This document shows, piece by piece, positions 53,432 to 63,769 of a stretch of 64,000 bases of DNA. Origin of the DNA: Isochrysis galbana (Eukaryota > Haptophyta > Isochrysidales > Isochrysidaceae); contig CM030933.1 of NCBI GenBank assembly GCA_018136815.1, forward strand, positions 4,392,341-4,456,340, written 5' to 3'. Position numbers and translations under genes: made by a program. Position 1 is the first letter of the stretch. Each line of letters begins with the position of its first letter. Below the pieces are notes generated by a model that saw only the letters and a list, made by a program, of their open reading frames with translations, did no database searches and had not been told where the DNA came from.

Positions 53432-56215
53432 CTGGGCCGGACGGAGAACAACCATCGTGCGGAGGCGGCGGTGGACTTCTGGGTCGTTACCACACTCGCC
53501 ACTGCCGCCTTCGCAGAGAAAACGAATGTATGGTTGGCAAACGACGGGGTTATGAGCTCCGTCGCCCGTGCCATACTTCCACAAGTCTGCCTCGGGCGTA
53601 CCAGATGGAGCCCGGGGACGAAAGGCGCAGTACGCGCAGCCGTTGGCGTCGGTCCACTCCTTGACGTCGCGGTCTAAGTCGTCGAGACGCGGCGCCGTCA
53701 TGGTGGCATCCGAGGGACGGCAGAGCGTGAGCGCAGCGCGAAGGGCCGGGTGACCCGCGTAACGAGAGATTTGCCAGAAGCGGGCTCGCGCTCGAGACCA
53801 GCTACCTGGATCCCATTCCGAGAGGCCCGAATCGGCCGGAAGCCCAAGGCCGTTCGGAGGGGGATCACATTGGCGACGGGAAGACGTGCTTTTGCCGAGG
53901 GGACGGTCAAGAAGTGCGTCCGGTAACGGAGACGATGCGGAGTAATTCGTAGGCGGAGGCGGAGCCCGACGATTGTCAGCGCCAGTCGCCTTGCGGTTCG
54001 AGTTGTTGTTTTGCGATTTTAATGCCTCGGCCACCGCCGCTTGGACGGCGGCGACCATCGAAGCCGTAGTGTCCGCGGGGTTGGAGGCAGTCTTAGCAAC
54101 CTTGGCGGTCTTGGTGGACTTGGAAGTAGTCGCCGGCGGCGTCACGGCGGCGACCGTGACCGACGCTTGTTGGCCAGCGCGGGCTTGTTCGTACGGGCTC
54201 AGGTAGCGCTGGCAGAGGTTGACGCACGAAAGGGCCGAACGAGGGAGCTCGTGGTTCTCGACGCGGAAGCGAGTCTTCGCAAGACACTCGCCGAACTTGG
54301 TCGCGTTATCCACGCCGCGAGCCGCGTCGACCTTGTCGTTCCGAATGATGGACTCGAATCGTTGATTGATATCGTGCGACATGTTTGGGTGGTCCCAGAC
54401 CGTCGTGGCATCCACCTTCGCGTCACCCATCTTGCGGACGTACGCGCGCACCAAATTCTTGGATAACTCTAAGAGATCGGAGCCGGCTTCACGGGCTACG
54501 AGGCGGTCCCACTCCATGGAGGCGGAGTCTTTGGCGAAGCCGGGCACGTTGGCCGCGAAGGTGGCGTCGCACTTGCGGAGAAGCACGTCGCAGGCCAGCG
54601 CGGGATTGAGAGAGAGAACCGGATCTTCGGCGAGATCGAGGAGGAAGGCGTAAATCCTTTGGTTGCCGGTGGTGCACAAGTTGGCGGCCGCTAGCAAGGA
54701 TGTAAAGATTTCACGGTGGTCGCAGCCGAGCGAGAGGGCGCGCTCGAGTGGCTTGATGAAGGACAGACGAAAATCATTCCAGGAGGTGGCCGCTGTCTGG
54801 ACGTTGTCCGAGGCCAGGCCCTTGGGGAACTTGATCTCGGAAAGCTCTTTGCCCATTCGGACTTGGTGATGGAGGGTGCGGTCGAGGAAGAAGCGGCTCC
54901 GAGCCCACTTGGTCACGTGCTCCTTCTCGAAAAACACACGGTAGTGCCAAACATTGCCGGCCCGAGAGAGGCCGCCGTTGAGAATGGCGTGGATTAGCTC
55001 GAAATCGTCGGAGTTCTTGTAGAGAGAAGCTACCTCATAGGGGGACATGTTAAACAGTTGGTCCCATGAGGCTAGGATGACCTCTCGCTCAGAAACATCC
55101 CCGGCGAGGCTTGGATCGACGGGATGCCGCCGAGTCGCCGGATTTGGAAGCGAGCGGAGGCCCGCGACGGTGGGTGGAGGTTGGGGATCAGAAACAGGCT
55201 TGACAGACGGGACAGGAACGGGTGTATTGGGTACGGGATCGGAAATCGGATTTGGCGGAACGGAGAACGGCGCGGCGGGCAAAGGTTGAGAAGGGAACTT
55301 GGCCGAGGCAGGGGGAGCACCGATGGAGTTGTCTCCTTCTTCCACAAGCGGTGGCGAAGTTTCGACTCGAGACGAAGTCGTAGTGCCCGCTTGGCCCTGT
55401 AGAATGTTGAGTATCGTGTTGAAGGTAGACCCCACCTCTCGCTGAAATTCTTCGTGGCGCTGGGCGGCTTGGAGGGTAGAGGACTCGAGGCGGTCGACAG
55501 CGCCGCGGAGAGCCTCGATCTGGACTTGTTGGTCCATGATTTGGGCGGCGCCGACGGTGGCGGTCGGAGGTGGAACGACGTTACGTTTGGGGTACGAATA
55601 CGTCGACGGGGGTGGAACAAACTCTTCATATGGTGGGGGCTCGAAAGGAGGGAGGGACCGGACGGAACCCACATCATCTTCAGCACCAACCACAGAGGGA
55701 TTGAGAGAGGAAGGAACACTTGGCAAAGGATCAGCGAAAGAAAGGAGAGGAAAGGCCGCCGGTGGAGCAACAGACGAGGTTAGAGGACCCATTCCAGCTG
55801 TAGTTGACGGGGTGTGAGTAGAGGCCCGCGGAGGCGGCGGAACTTCGACCGTCGGCGCGGAGAGGCGAGAGGGGGGGAGAACTGGCTCGGAAAGGCTCTC
55901 CTTTGAAGAAGGGAGGGGTCCCACGAGGCTCTCTTCCCCAGGAGACTTCGACCCGAACAGTTCGGGAAGAGAAGAAGAAGAGACGGGCTCATGACGCGGG
56001 GACAATGAAGATTCCTCAAGGGAAGAACTCGACGTGACGACCGGAGCCGAAGGCGCGAGCGAAGATTTTGTGCTTGTCAGAGCAAGGCTCATCTCACTCT
56101 TGGAGATGGCCTGCGAGGGCGCGCCGGCAGCTAGCGCGGAATGCGGTTCTTGCGGGGAGCTCATGGAGCTTTCCTCGGGGGTGACTACGGGCATGGTGAT
56201 CGACGCACGACGCAC
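53429..56215 (-). CDS. gag: Retrotransposon gag
   Basis: A 928-residue frame. The first ATG lies about 140 bases inside the 5' LTR. The N-terminal third is Ser/Pro-rich and contains P-P-P-Y-E-E (near 55640), a late-domain-like motif. A helical segment (IEALRGAVDRLESSTLQAAQ) and a capsid-like region (about 55050-54300; LFNMSPYEVASLYKNSDDF, FFEKEHVTKWARSRFF) follow, then a Lys/Thr/Ala-rich linker. The C-terminus has Cys/His residues (CAYC...H...C...C...C) suggesting a zinc-binding nucleic-acid domain, not a standard CCHC knuckle. It ends in a single TAG (53429-53431), after which the same frame stays open into pol. Confidence 0.85.
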   Translation of the reverse strand: MRRASITMPVVTPEESSMSSPQEPHSALAAGAPSQAISKSEMSLALTSTKSSLAPSAPVVTSSSSLEESSLSPRHEPVSSSSLPELFGSKSPGEESLVGPLPSSKESLSEPVLPPSRLSAPTVEVPPPPRASTHTPSTTAGMGPLTSSVAPPAAFPLLSFADPLPSVPSSLNPSVVGAEDDVGSVRSLPPFEPPPYEEFVPPPSTYSYPKRNVVPPPTATVGAAQIMDQQVQIEALRGAVDRLESSTLQAAQRHEEFQREVGSTFNTILNILQGQAGTTTSSRVETSPPLVEEGDNSIGAPPASAKFPSQPLPAAPFSVPPNPISDPVPNTPVPVPSVKPVSDPQPPPTVAGLRSLPNPATRRHPVDPSLAGDVSEREVILASWDQLFNMSPYEVASLYKNSDDFELIHAILNGGLSRAGNVWHYRVFFEKEHVTKWARSRFFLDRTLHHQVRMGKELSEIKFPKGLASDNVQTAATSWNDFRLSFIKPLERALSLGCDHREIFTSLLAAANLCTTGNQRIYAFLLDLAEDPVLSLNPALACDVLLRKCDATFAANVPGFAKDSASMEWDRLVAREAGSDLLELSKNLVRAYVRKMGDAKVDATTVWDHPNMSHDINQRFESIIRNDKVDAARGVDNATKFGECLAKTRFRVENHELPRSALSCVNLCQRYLSPYEQARAGQQASVTVAAVTPPATTSKSTKTAKVAKTASNPADTTASMVAAVQAAVAEALKSQNNNSNRKATGADNRRAPPPPTNYSASSPLPDALLDRPLGKSTSSRRQCDPPPNGLGLPADSGLSEWDPGSWSRARARFWQISRYAGHPALRAALTLCRPSDATMTAPRLDDLDRDVKEWTDANGCAYCAFRPRAPSGTPEADLWKYGTGDGAHNPVVCQPYIRFLCEGGSGECGNDPEVHRRLRTMVVLRPAQ

Positions 56216-57317
56216 GACGCACGGAGGGCGCGGAAGTGTGGAAGGAGGCTTGTGGGAGGTGGTGGCAGGCGACTGGGGGTGGCTCAGGCGCGTGCTTGGC
56301 TGGTATTGACTCGTTGACTCGGGGTATAGACTCGGGAACTCGGGGGGACTCGCTTGGGAACACGGTGGGACTCGACGAAGTTGCTACAAAAACACTCACA
56401 AGAAACCCAAACCCCAACGACCTTGGGCTCAGAAAACTAACGTAAACACTCCGGAATCATACGATAAACAAACCCTCCCCGTGCGACAAAGGCTGAGGTC
56501 GCGATCGCTCGTCATGCGCGAAGAAATACGGAAAGAGAGCGCAAAACTACGCAAACGAAGGGTTCAAACTATCGTTAAAGTGAAAACTCGTCCGCTGAAG
56601 CCAACGCGGAGGGTCGAGGAGAGGTCCAAACTCGCGCGGGGGGAAGAAGGCGATGTGCAGAGAGACCTTCTAGACAAGCGACGAGCAAGGGGCGACGAAA
56701 CAAGACGCGAGACGCGGGGCGCGTGCCATTCGTTCTTCCTTTCTTTCACCGAAAACGCGGCGAAACTAACGTTAAACATCGGTACCCCCTCCGCGAGAAT
56801 CGCGAAGAAGAACGGACGAGATGGAGGCAATCATCGAAGGAATCGCGAGAGGAATCGAAGCGAGGGGGGGGAAACAGCGCGCGCGGGGGGGGAACGAACG
56901 ACGGCCGGAGGAAACGAACCGCGCGCGGAGGAGAAGAACCTCGCGCGGGGGGGGGAATAATATAACGGCCGGAGGCGACGGATGGCACGCCGAGAGGAAG
57001 AACCTGCCGCGGGGGGCGAGGGACCGAGGGCACGGCGGGGCAGCGTGGGAGGGCGCGAGGGTGATCTCGGAGCGAGATCGCGTCCTTTCCCTCGCGGAGC
57101 GCAGAGAGACCCCCACGGAACATCCTGGGACCGGAGAATGTTTTGGACGAAACTTCCCTCCGTCGGCCGAGGAGAGGAGGACGGAGAGAGAGAGAGAGAG
57201 AGTCTCGCAGAGCAACTGCGGAACGAGAAGTCGAAGTCATGCCGGTTTATTACCTTAAACGAGCCAACAATTATAGTAACAGCAAAAACAAAATTCGAAT
57301 CGCAAATTTCGAGACCA
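56075..57317 (-). mobile_element. 5' LTR of the gypsy-type element
   Basis: About 1,243 bases, near-identical to 45384-46628. On the coding strand it runs from 57317 to 56075, so transcription should start within it and proceed toward 45384. The first ATG of gag lies in its last part. I find no convincing tRNA primer-binding site directly inside it. The outer flanks (TATAT before 45384, AAACC after 57317) do not form a target-site duplication. Confidence 0.92.
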
Positions 57318-58492
57318 AAACCTGCAAACCTGGACTTGAGACCATGGGGAATCCGAATCTGTGTGTCTTGTGCGTCAGTGGCAACACGGGGAACTGTTCA
57401 ATTGTAATTGTGAGCGCGCACCTTACACGAATATTCATGCCTACAGCCTTCAGATGGGCAGGAATACAACATATATGCACTGCAGCACCGCATATTTTGG
57501 CCCAAAAAACTGCATATTTCTCTTTACCCCTATCCCCGTCCTCCTCTTCTCACTTCCACTTCTTGTGCTTTGTCCATACACATCAGCACATACATCACAT
57601 GCTTCTTCAAGACACCCATATATATTCCCATATATACATATACCATATACATAACACATAACACCATAAGTTATGCCATAAGTAAGTAAGACAACAAATC
57701 CACAAGCAAACATGACTGACTATGTTGTAAGTCTCAAGATGACATGTTCACAAGCCTCGTCATCTCCTGCATGCTCGTCGTCCGAGCCTTCTCCACTCTC
57801 TTCATCAGTATCCCACTTGCATATATGTCTGGGCGCCAAGCAGCGTCTTGCATGCACGGCTGCAGGCCGAGTGATTCGTGACAAAAACCAATTTGTCTGC
57901 GGTCATGTGCGATAATCTCGACCGGGCAGCTGTCTTAATTTGTCCATACACGGACCAATTTCGTTCTGCTGCCGATGCTGCAGCAGGCTGAGCATATAGC
58001 ATATATATATTATATATAATATACTACTAGTAGTATATATGTGTATACACACTCTATATATGTACTACTAATATATTATACTACTGTAGTGTGTGTATAC
58101 AGCTGTGTATACACTGTGTATACAGCCAAAGGCTGTATACACAGCGTATAATGTGTATACTCGGGGCCGTCTTGTGTATATGCCATGTAGGCTCAGGTCT
58201 GCTTGTTGGCTAGCATCCCTAGCCACATACACCGGAAGAGCCATGCACCAACCGCGCACACCCCCATCGCAGGGTAGGGGCTCCGTTGCCGATACGGCAC
58301 GGTCCCTCAGCACTAGGATTAAACTAGGATAACAAGAAAACTCTGACAACAAGGCTCTCTTTTCCTTGTACTACGTAGGATTCTATTTCCATTCCTCTAT
58401 AATCTGTAGCTAGCTAGCTGTGCGTTTGAGGCCCGGCCCGACGCGTCCCCGTGCGCGGAGACGAAGGTGGAAGAAGTCTCTTGGAAGCAGCG
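57318..58492. other. Intergenic, AT-rich with alternating TA/GT hairpins
   Basis: Positions 57570-57680 are CATATA-rich. Positions 57985-58150 are dominated by TATATA and GTATAC-type inverted repeats, ending in the hairpin listed separately. Short Tyr/His/Ile frames over these repeats are artefacts. No gene. Confidence 0.6.
58114..58144. repeat. Perfect 14-bp hairpin
   Basis: Arms CTGTGTATACAGCC and GGCTGTATACACAG with an AAA loop, inside a GTATAC-rich palindromic stretch. It could be a cruciform-prone site or an element end; there is no T-run after it to suggest a terminator. Confidence 0.85.
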
Positions 58493-60114
58493 ATGGGCGC
58501 GGCGCTCTCGTCGCCTTCCCTCGCGCAGCCGGCGGAGCGGCCAGCGTGCCCGTACGCGGAGCCAGAGCAGAAGTCCAAAGGCTGCCCGGTCGATCCGTCC
58601 AAGTGGACAGCGTGGGGCGCAAAGCCGCTCAACCCCGCCAATGGCATGCCCGCCGAGCCCAACCAGAGCACCGCTCCCGGCCAGGAGAGGCCTCTCTCGA
58701 CAGAGCGCGTCACCTCGAGCATCCCGCAGGGCGCAGGCGGCGGCCGGTGGGTCTATCCGTCCGAGCAGATGTTCTACAACGCGCTGCGCCGCAAGGGCAA
58801 GGCGGAGGACGTCGATGAGGCCGCGATGCCTGCAGTGATTGCGATCCACAACAACATGAATGAGAGGGCGTGGGCGCATGTGCTGGAGTGGGAGGCGATG
58901 CACTGCGACGAGTGCGAGCCGGAGAAGATCTCGCTGCTTCGCTTCGTCGGTAGACCCCATGAGCTTTCGCTCAAGGCGCGCGTGCGCACTGCGCTCGGGC
59001 TGGCGCCGATGCCGTTCGACCGGCACGACTGGGTGATCGACAGGTGCGGGACTGAAATTCGATACATCATCGACTACTACGACGCCTCAGCCAAGGCGAG
59101 CGACGACAAGGTGAGAGCGAAATGATCCTTGCCGTGCTGCTAGCTATAGCGTGAGGCATGGCGACTCTACACACCGAAGGCCTCGTTCGCTCACCTTACG
59201 TCTCCTCGGCATCAGATTCCCGCTCTGCACGACTTGCATTCTGTACCATCAATTGAGATGGACGTCCGACCCGCTGGCGACTCGCCATCTCAGGTGAGAG
59301 CGAGCCAGCGCCGCTCCCCAACCCCCCTCCCCCTCCCTCTCCCGTGGCATGTGACGATGGCCGTGCTATGTAGCACATTGCAACTGCGAGGCTAGCCTCT
59401 TGGCCAAAGCTCCATCTTTGTAGACGAGGGTACCCAGTGCAGTTCAGAAGGGCCCTTCCCCGCACTTCCTGGACGACAGAAATGAGGCATCGCTTGTTCC
59501 CAACCCTACCCGATCCTGTCGCTCTGTAGCTCTTTGATCGTGTGCAGGCGAGCGTCAAGCACGGCATTCTCGCTACGCTCCGTGAGGCCATGACACCAAT
59601 TGCAGTTGCCAGCCCTGTTGACACGATCTCGGCTTCCAGACCGCCGCAGTCGGAGCAGAGCACAACGGAGACCACGGGGTCGTCTGGGCAAACACAGCCA
59701 GTTTGGGCGACTGCGGCTGACGTTGCCACTAATGAAGCGGATGCTGTGCGGTCGAGTTGCGAGGAGGCGATGCGCCGTCTCTCCGAGTGCAAGGACGAGG
59801 CCTCATGCACACAGGCGCATATGGCGCTCACCATGTGTATTGCTGAGCAGGTGCGTCGTCGCCGGGCTAGTCCCTCCAGGGGACTACATCCTGATCATGT
59901 TTCAACAGGACCAGCTACGTGGCATGTGACCTTGTGGCCTCAAGTCATCGTGACCCTCCGTGTGATTGCGTTTCAGGTTTGCAAACCCGAGGCGGAGGCA
60001 TTCCGGCGCTTCATTGGCTCCTCCGATGATGATGCAGCGACGTATGCATTCGAGAAGGTGGAGGAGTGCGCGGCACGTTGGGGGAAGAGGATGAGTGAAG
60101 CTAGTCGCACTTAA
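58493..60114 (+). CDS. HCCS: Holocytochrome c synthase (cytochrome c heme lyase) with twin CX9C tail
   Basis: Attaches heme covalently to cytochrome c in the mitochondrial intermembrane space (System III). Four exons: 58493-59110, 59216-59293, 59548-59850 and 59977-60114; GT-AG, phase 0 throughout, 378 residues. Two Cys-Pro heme-regulatory-type motifs lie near the N-terminus (ACPYAEP, GCPVDPS). Then come WTAWGAKPLNPANGMP, WVYPSEQMFYNALRRKGK, and IAIHNNMNERAWAHVLEWE with the His expected to ligate heme. The core ends with HDWVIDRCGTEIRYIIDYYD and DVRPAGDSPS. Family members normally end soon after this. Here 130 further residues follow, with a twin CX9C module, C303-x9-C313 and C319-x9-C329, as in proteins folded by Mia40/Erv1 in the same compartment. 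The N-terminus MGAALSS is a possible myristoylation site. Confidence 0.92.
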
Positions 60115-60573
60115 TAGCAAAGGGGTGGGCCGAAGAGGGGAGACGGGGGAAAGAGCGAGAGATTTGATGGATATTCATCAAAATGAGTGGGTTGGGGGGA
60201 CTGAGGTGGTGACAATTAAACGGGTGAGTCGGCACAGCCCGAGCCGTCAATGTTCCCTCCGTACTCCTCCTCTTCCTTCTGAAGTTGTTTCACATGCTGC
60301 AGACCATCGGCTGAAGCCGTGGCGCGGGGCAGAATCTCACATTAAGTTGTCGGGACGCGTCTTCAACTCAATCAGGGTTATTATCCATAAGACCGTTTAA
60401 GGGAATACGAACGGTGGGCTTCAAATCGCCGAGATTGTGCTCCGATCGACGACCATGAACCCAGTCTCGATCTCGAACATCAGTTACAATGGCAATGCGG
60501 GGCCGTCAAAATTCGTAAATCACTTTGTATAGCTTGGTCACTCACTAAAACTATACAAACAAAAAACCTTATA
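60115..60573. other. Intergenic, no gene recognised
   Basis: 3' flank of the HCCS gene; short frames without motifs. Confidence 0.5.
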
Positions 60574-61365
60574 ATATTCTAATATTCTTACCGCACTTGT
60601 GGCGCGCGGCGCATGGACCCACTACTTAAACGCAGGACACTTTCTACACCCCCACTCCCCCGGCCCTTCCCCCCCCCCCCCCCGCCGCATCAGGCGACTC
60701 CCCCTATACACTACTAGGGGGATAGGGGTAAAGGTAAAGGGCTTAGATATGGTCCGGCGGCCCGCACCCCCCCGCCCCCCGCCCCGGTGATCTTTCCCCG
60801 CCCCTTCCTCCTGTGTCCCGGGTAGGCGGCGGGTCTCTTGTGTCCTGTGGTTCTGTTGGAGATGTTGCTGCAGCCTGTTGTGATGCGTATCTGTTGTTGT
60901 GTGAGGTTTGTGCCCATAAGGGCCACCCGGTCTCGGGCCGCGCCGCCGTGGCGGCGCGACCGTCACCAGGGTGAGTGAGGCCTCTGCCATGAGGCATGCC
61001 CAGTGGGTTGGTCTTGCTTCAGGTCTGGTGTGAGTCTGGTGTGGTCTGAGCCTGCTGCCCGGGGGGGGGGCAGCATAATCGCTGCTGAGGGTGGTGTGGT
61101 CGGGGCCACAGGCCGTGTGGCGCGACGGAGGTCGCGCACACCTGCTCGGCCTCTGATGGGGGATGGAGGACGCGGTCGCTTCGCTTGCGACTGCTCCATG
61201 GGCACTGTTGGGCGCCCGCGGCGGGGGGCCCGAAGGAGGAAGAGGAGGGGAGCGCCGGCGCGCTCCATGGTCCATGGCAACTGATTTGAACGTTAGTTGG
61301 GGAGGAGGGGAGAGAGGGGGGGGGGCTCGTGCCCCCCCATGGGTGAACCAAGTATAAACTTAGTT
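60574..61365 (-). mobile_element. Family A retroposon copy (minus orientation)
   Basis: Read on the minus strand it begins CAACTAAGTTTATACTTGG and the CATGGGGGGGCACGAGCCCC hairpin (61365-61330). It ends with the shared 3' module (60718-60574), including GTAGTGTATAGGGGGAGTCG and TTATAAGGTTTT. The middle differs from the 44057 copy, so the family shares its two ends but varies internally. No clear target-site duplication is seen. Confidence 0.7.
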
Positions 61366-61690
61366 GTGATAGTACCGAGCGAGTGGCAGTAGTGGTATTA
61401 ACGCTCAGATGTTTTACTACTAGTTGTAGTATTATTAGACAACACCGGCCACCTAGCACCTAGCGGCTAGCGGCACACACAGGAGGAGGGAGAGGACCAA
61501 ACCGCTAGCTAGGGGCTAGAACACCCCGCTCAATCCCGCCATCCCACAACCCGAGCCCCTAAGTAGCACACGAGGGGAGTCGCCGCAAGGCAGGTTGGGA
61601 GGGGAAAGGAAAGAGTAGGGGCGTGGCTGCCAACTAGCAACTAGAGGTCCAAAGCCAAAGCCGCGCGTGAGGCGAGAAATGTAAAAGGTT
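61366..61690 (+). repeat. Family B fragment followed by a family A 3' module
   Basis: 61366-61405 is a partial family B block (GTGGTATTAACGCTCAG). 61556-61690 is the family A 3' module (AAGTAGCACACGAGGGGAG ... GGGGCGTGGCT ... GCGTGAGGCGAGAA...AAAAGGTT). The repeats abut the copy at 60574-61365, suggesting nested insertions. Confidence 0.65.
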
Positions 61691-61766
61691 GCCATAAATG
61701 CCAATGGTAGTCCCACCCTCCTCTCCAACCTCAAAGTGTAGAGCTCCAATATTTCCGCGAATGTCC

Positions 61767-63769
61767 TTACGATGTCTGATTAACGCCGGTGCATCGACTG
61801 GTGCCGCTCTCTCCTCTTCGCATGCCGTGAGAGGAGGCTGGGATCACAAGACAATCCGAAGAAATGCCATTGCGAGGTAGAGGACGACGGCGTGATGTCG
61901 TCGGTGCGCAGACTGCACACGCAGCGCATGCACCCAAACCGAGACACAGGAGCAGCCCATACGGCAAGTAGGCAATGGTCCACGTGCCCTGCTCCGAATA
62001 GCTGAAGCCTGTGCAATGCAAAGGGGTTCGCAGTGCGCTACCTCACTCGATCACATCAAGAAGGCGAGCAGCGCATCAGAGCAAATGTGCGCACGCTCTC
62101 ACTAGCTGCATCGAGAGGTAGGAAGGTTCGCAAACCTCGCGCGTGGGAATGCGGCGTGACTGGAGCACGGCAAGATTCTGTGCGATAAAGCTTGTAGGGG
62201 CGCGTGATCAAACGGCTCGAGGGAAGCACTCACCGTCTGCGCCAGAGCTGTCTAGACACCGTGAAAAGGTTGAGAGGATGGAGAGGCCGAAGAGGGCGAT
62301 GCAGGCTGTAGCTGCGCCGCCTCCTGCCCGTTCCACCTCGCACGACATGACCCAGTCAGCAGGGTCGTCGACGCCAGGAGGCATTTGAATTGGCTTGCCG
62401 AGTGAAGCCACAGAGGCACACCCACGCCAAAGCTCGATGAGACAGGCCCACCTAGACAGGCAAGGGCTCAAGTTGAGCAACAGAACGTAAGTTGGCCCTG
62501 CATGTCTGACGAGGGCCGTGCGCATACTGAATAGGCAACGGACAGATAACCAATGGGCAAGGACGGGCTGTGGGAGGGTCCAGGGAGTCTGCCCTTGTGC
62601 GTGCCATCAGGAAACGATTTTTTCGGCAACCGTCTTGCGGCGCTGGGGATTCAAATTTCTGATGTTGTTTGGCCTTCACTTGGCAGGCACAATGCGAAGG
62701 GACAACGTGCAGCGCCACATGCAGTGTCAGTCTACGAGCCCAGCTGGACATGTGGTTCTATGTGTTGAATATAGCAGGGTGGCCGCTGATCGCATAGCTC
62801 CAAGGGCATCATGCCTGCGTACCAAGCAGGTGTTGCAACGACGACCCAACTCCAGTTGAGCATCTTACCAAGCTTGGCGCAAAGCATTGCTCCTGAGATG
62901 GTGTACAACGCCAAGACGGTCAAGCCCACGAGAGCAGGCATCACGTTTCGGCCCCTTTCGATCCCGAAAGCATGGGCACGAAAGGAAGATGTCCCAGCAG
63001 ATCTTGAGGTCTCGTACTCTAGGCGGACAGTAGGAGCACTACGAAGGTGCACAATGTGCGCTGTGCTTCGACATCCGTCTACATCAGGAGGACGACCCAC
63101 AAGAGAATCCGAAGGCGAAGTGTCACTTGACCCGCAATCCACCCAATTCGAGCTGCTTCTTGCATCCACGGGGGAGACCGGAATGCTCTCGGAGAACCTC
63201 TGCCACCCGCCAACACCAGCATCACGTTTGGATTTGGCTCGCATTGCATCAGCGCGACTCAGCCGAGCATGCGTGCGCAGAGCACTGGCGACAAAGAGAG
63301 GGCACAGGGCCAGGGCCCATGCCATTGGTGGGATGGGCTGCGGCGGGAAGCCCTCCCGCTCTGCAGCCGTAAGCTGCTGGCCGAGCATGCTGCCAAAGAC
63401 GAGCAAAGAGACGCAACTAGCAGCGAGTGCGCCAGTGTGCACGTCGAGTAGTCTACGAGTGCGAAATGTTTTGAGGAGGAGAAGCGCGAGCGTAGCAGCT
63501 GGAATCGCGAGAAGCGGCGCGAGGACGAGTGGCCATCCAAACATAAGCGCGCGCCCGTCTGCCTTTGCAGCATGGAGGAGCATGAAGATGAGCAGGGAAA
63601 TGGCAGCAGCGGTGGTGAGGGCTCCGCTGCGGCGCCACGAGGGCATGGGCGCGTGTGCGTGGCGCGGCTTGGCAAGAAGCGGACGAGCAAGTAGTTCTGC
63701 CTCGATCGCCTCAGGCGAGGCGACGGTCGAGCGGTCGAGCGGGGGCAGGGTGGCGAGGCCGTCGGGCAT
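61767..63769 (-). CDS. Multi-pass membrane protein, TMEM185-like
   Basis: Three-exon model: 63769-62823, 62451-62234 and 62008-61767, in phase, 468 residues. At least six hydrophobic segments are visible: TTAAAISLLIFMLLHAAKAD, LVLAPLLAIPAATLALLLL, LAASCVSLLVFGSMLG, MAWALALCPLFVASAL, NVMPALVGLTVLALYTISGA with the following WSWVVVATPAWW, and AIALFGLSILST-like and TWTIAYLPYGLLLCLGLG stretches in the later exons. The module K-L/A-D-G...W...VL.PL and KLGKMLNWSWVVV.TPAW recalls the twice-repeated LKLD..I.W.W.VVF.PLW pattern of animal TMEM185. A hydrophilic Ser/Arg-rich loop lies at about residues 170-270. The family assignment is from memory and tentative; the later exons rest on splice phase only. 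Function unknown. Confidence 0.55.

Noticed and set aside
47345-53555. Numerous long plus-strand frames opposite pol and gag
   Set aside because: GC-rich antisense shadows of the minus-strand retrotransposon; no domain in any of them.
60622-61459. Pro/Arg-rich frames on both strands as genes
   Set aside because: They fall within retroposon family A and B copies.
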